From assembly GCA_964342155.1 (NCBI GenBank), contig CAYFEQ010000001.1, positions 62,001-126,000 on the forward strand: 64,000 bases of DNA, in the 5' to 3' direction. The DNA is from GCA-2701705 sp964342155 (GTDB lineage: Bacteria; Pseudomonadota; Gammaproteobacteria; GCA-002705445; GCA-002716945). Each line of letters opens with the position of its first letter. Position 1 is the stretch's first letter. Positions 63,770 through 64,000 of the stretch are shown here, in pieces. Position numbers and translations under genes: made by a program. The notes beneath the pieces are model-generated. The model had not been told where the DNA came from. It saw only the letters and a list, made by a program, of their open reading frames with translations, and searched no databases.

Positions 63770-64000
63770 ATGAGCAATTATGATAAAGAACTTGATACTA
63801 GTGGCCTTAACTGTCCTTTGCCAATAATTAAAGCAAAAAAAGAAATCAATTTAATGGATCCTGGACAAATACTGCATGTTATATCAACTGACCCTGGAGC
63901 CGTTCAAGATTTTGAATCATTTGCAAAACAAACAGGCAATCAACTTTTAGAGAGTAGTGAAAAGGACAACAAATTCTATTTTCTGTTGAAAAAAGTTTAA
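63770..64000 (+). CDS. tusA: Sulfurtransferase TusA
   Basis: TusA carries persulfide sulfur for tRNA 2-thiolation and, in sulfur oxidisers, for cytoplasmic sulfur transfer. The 76-residue product has DTSGLNCPLPIIKAKKEIN with the active Cys, and STDPGAVQDFESFAKQTGN. The ATG at 63770 is preceded by GAGG at 63760-63763 with good spacing; a TTG at 63758 is less likely. The stop codon is the last three bases of the window. Confidence 0.93.
   Translation: MSNYDKELDTSGLNCPLPIIKAKKEINLMDPGQILHVISTDPGAVQDFESFAKQTGNQLLESSEKDNKFYFLLKKV

Noticed and set aside
1..64000. CRISPR arrays, insertion sequences, prophage or rRNA genes
   Set aside because: No spaced direct repeats, transposase, integrase, phage genes or rRNA segments were seen; the only exact long repeats seen are the two assembly duplications.

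Overview
The window is a strongly AT-rich, densely packed bacterial chromosome segment, most likely from a gammaproteobacterium. Supporting signs are the coaE-zapD pair, a DciA-like gene between lpxC and secA, BamD, a BepA-like protease, and the aspS-nadA-yebC-ruvC-queE-queC run. Small intergenic gaps, many start/stop overlaps and low GC suggest a streamlined genome. A tetrahydromethanopterin (H4MPT) C1 pathway together with sox genes suggests a marine-type methylotroph that also oxidises reduced sulfur; the lineage is inference and cannot be fixed from the sequence alone. Apart from the rnpB/mraZ leader region there is no stretch over 300 bases without a gene.

Region 1 (1-16869) is an H4MPT/methylofuran island. 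It holds fhcA (cut by the left edge), fhcB, beta-RFAP synthase, mtdB, mch and fae for formaldehyde-to-formate oxidation. It also carries cofactor-biosynthesis genes: three different ATP-grasp ligases, a CitG-like protein, a HisA-like protein, an MfnF-like hydantoinase/ASKHA protein, pabB, mfnB, a DUF447 protein, a dihydropteroate-synthase-like protein, a flavoprotein and a MobA-like nucleotidyltransferase.

Region 2 (16923-19060) has dusA, a methyltransferase and the RNase P RNA gene.

Region 3 (19243-40644) is the division/cell-wall (dcw) cluster running into lpxC, dciA and secA. The order is mraZ, a J-domain minigene, rsmH, ftsL, ftsZ, ftsI, murE, murF, mraY, murD, ftsW, murG, murC, murB, ddl, ftsQ, ftsA, lpxC. 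It is abnormal in three linked ways. ftsZ sits between ftsL and ftsI instead of after ftsA. ftsI has no ATG, GTG or TTG upstream of its membrane anchor and is in frame with ftsZ across a single TAG. A terminator-shaped hairpin with a T7 tract lies inside the ftsI membrane-anchor codons.

Region 4 (40647-58300) holds housekeeping genes: argJ, a Nudix/ThiE-like fusion, zapD, coaE, nadE, bamD, rluD, pgeF, an RND efflux pair, two small cytochromes c, an FmdB-like protein, aspS, nadA, yebC, ruvC, queE and queC. Two 100-N gaps (in secA and in the Nudix gene) are each flanked by the same 55 bases on both sides. Collapsing them restores both reading frames, so both genes are judged intact.

Region 5 (58339-64000) is sulfur-related: a YeeE/YedE-type transporter, tRNA-Lys(TTT), an unknown lipoprotein, soxXYZA, a BepA-like protease and tusA. 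SoxB and SoxCD are not in the window.
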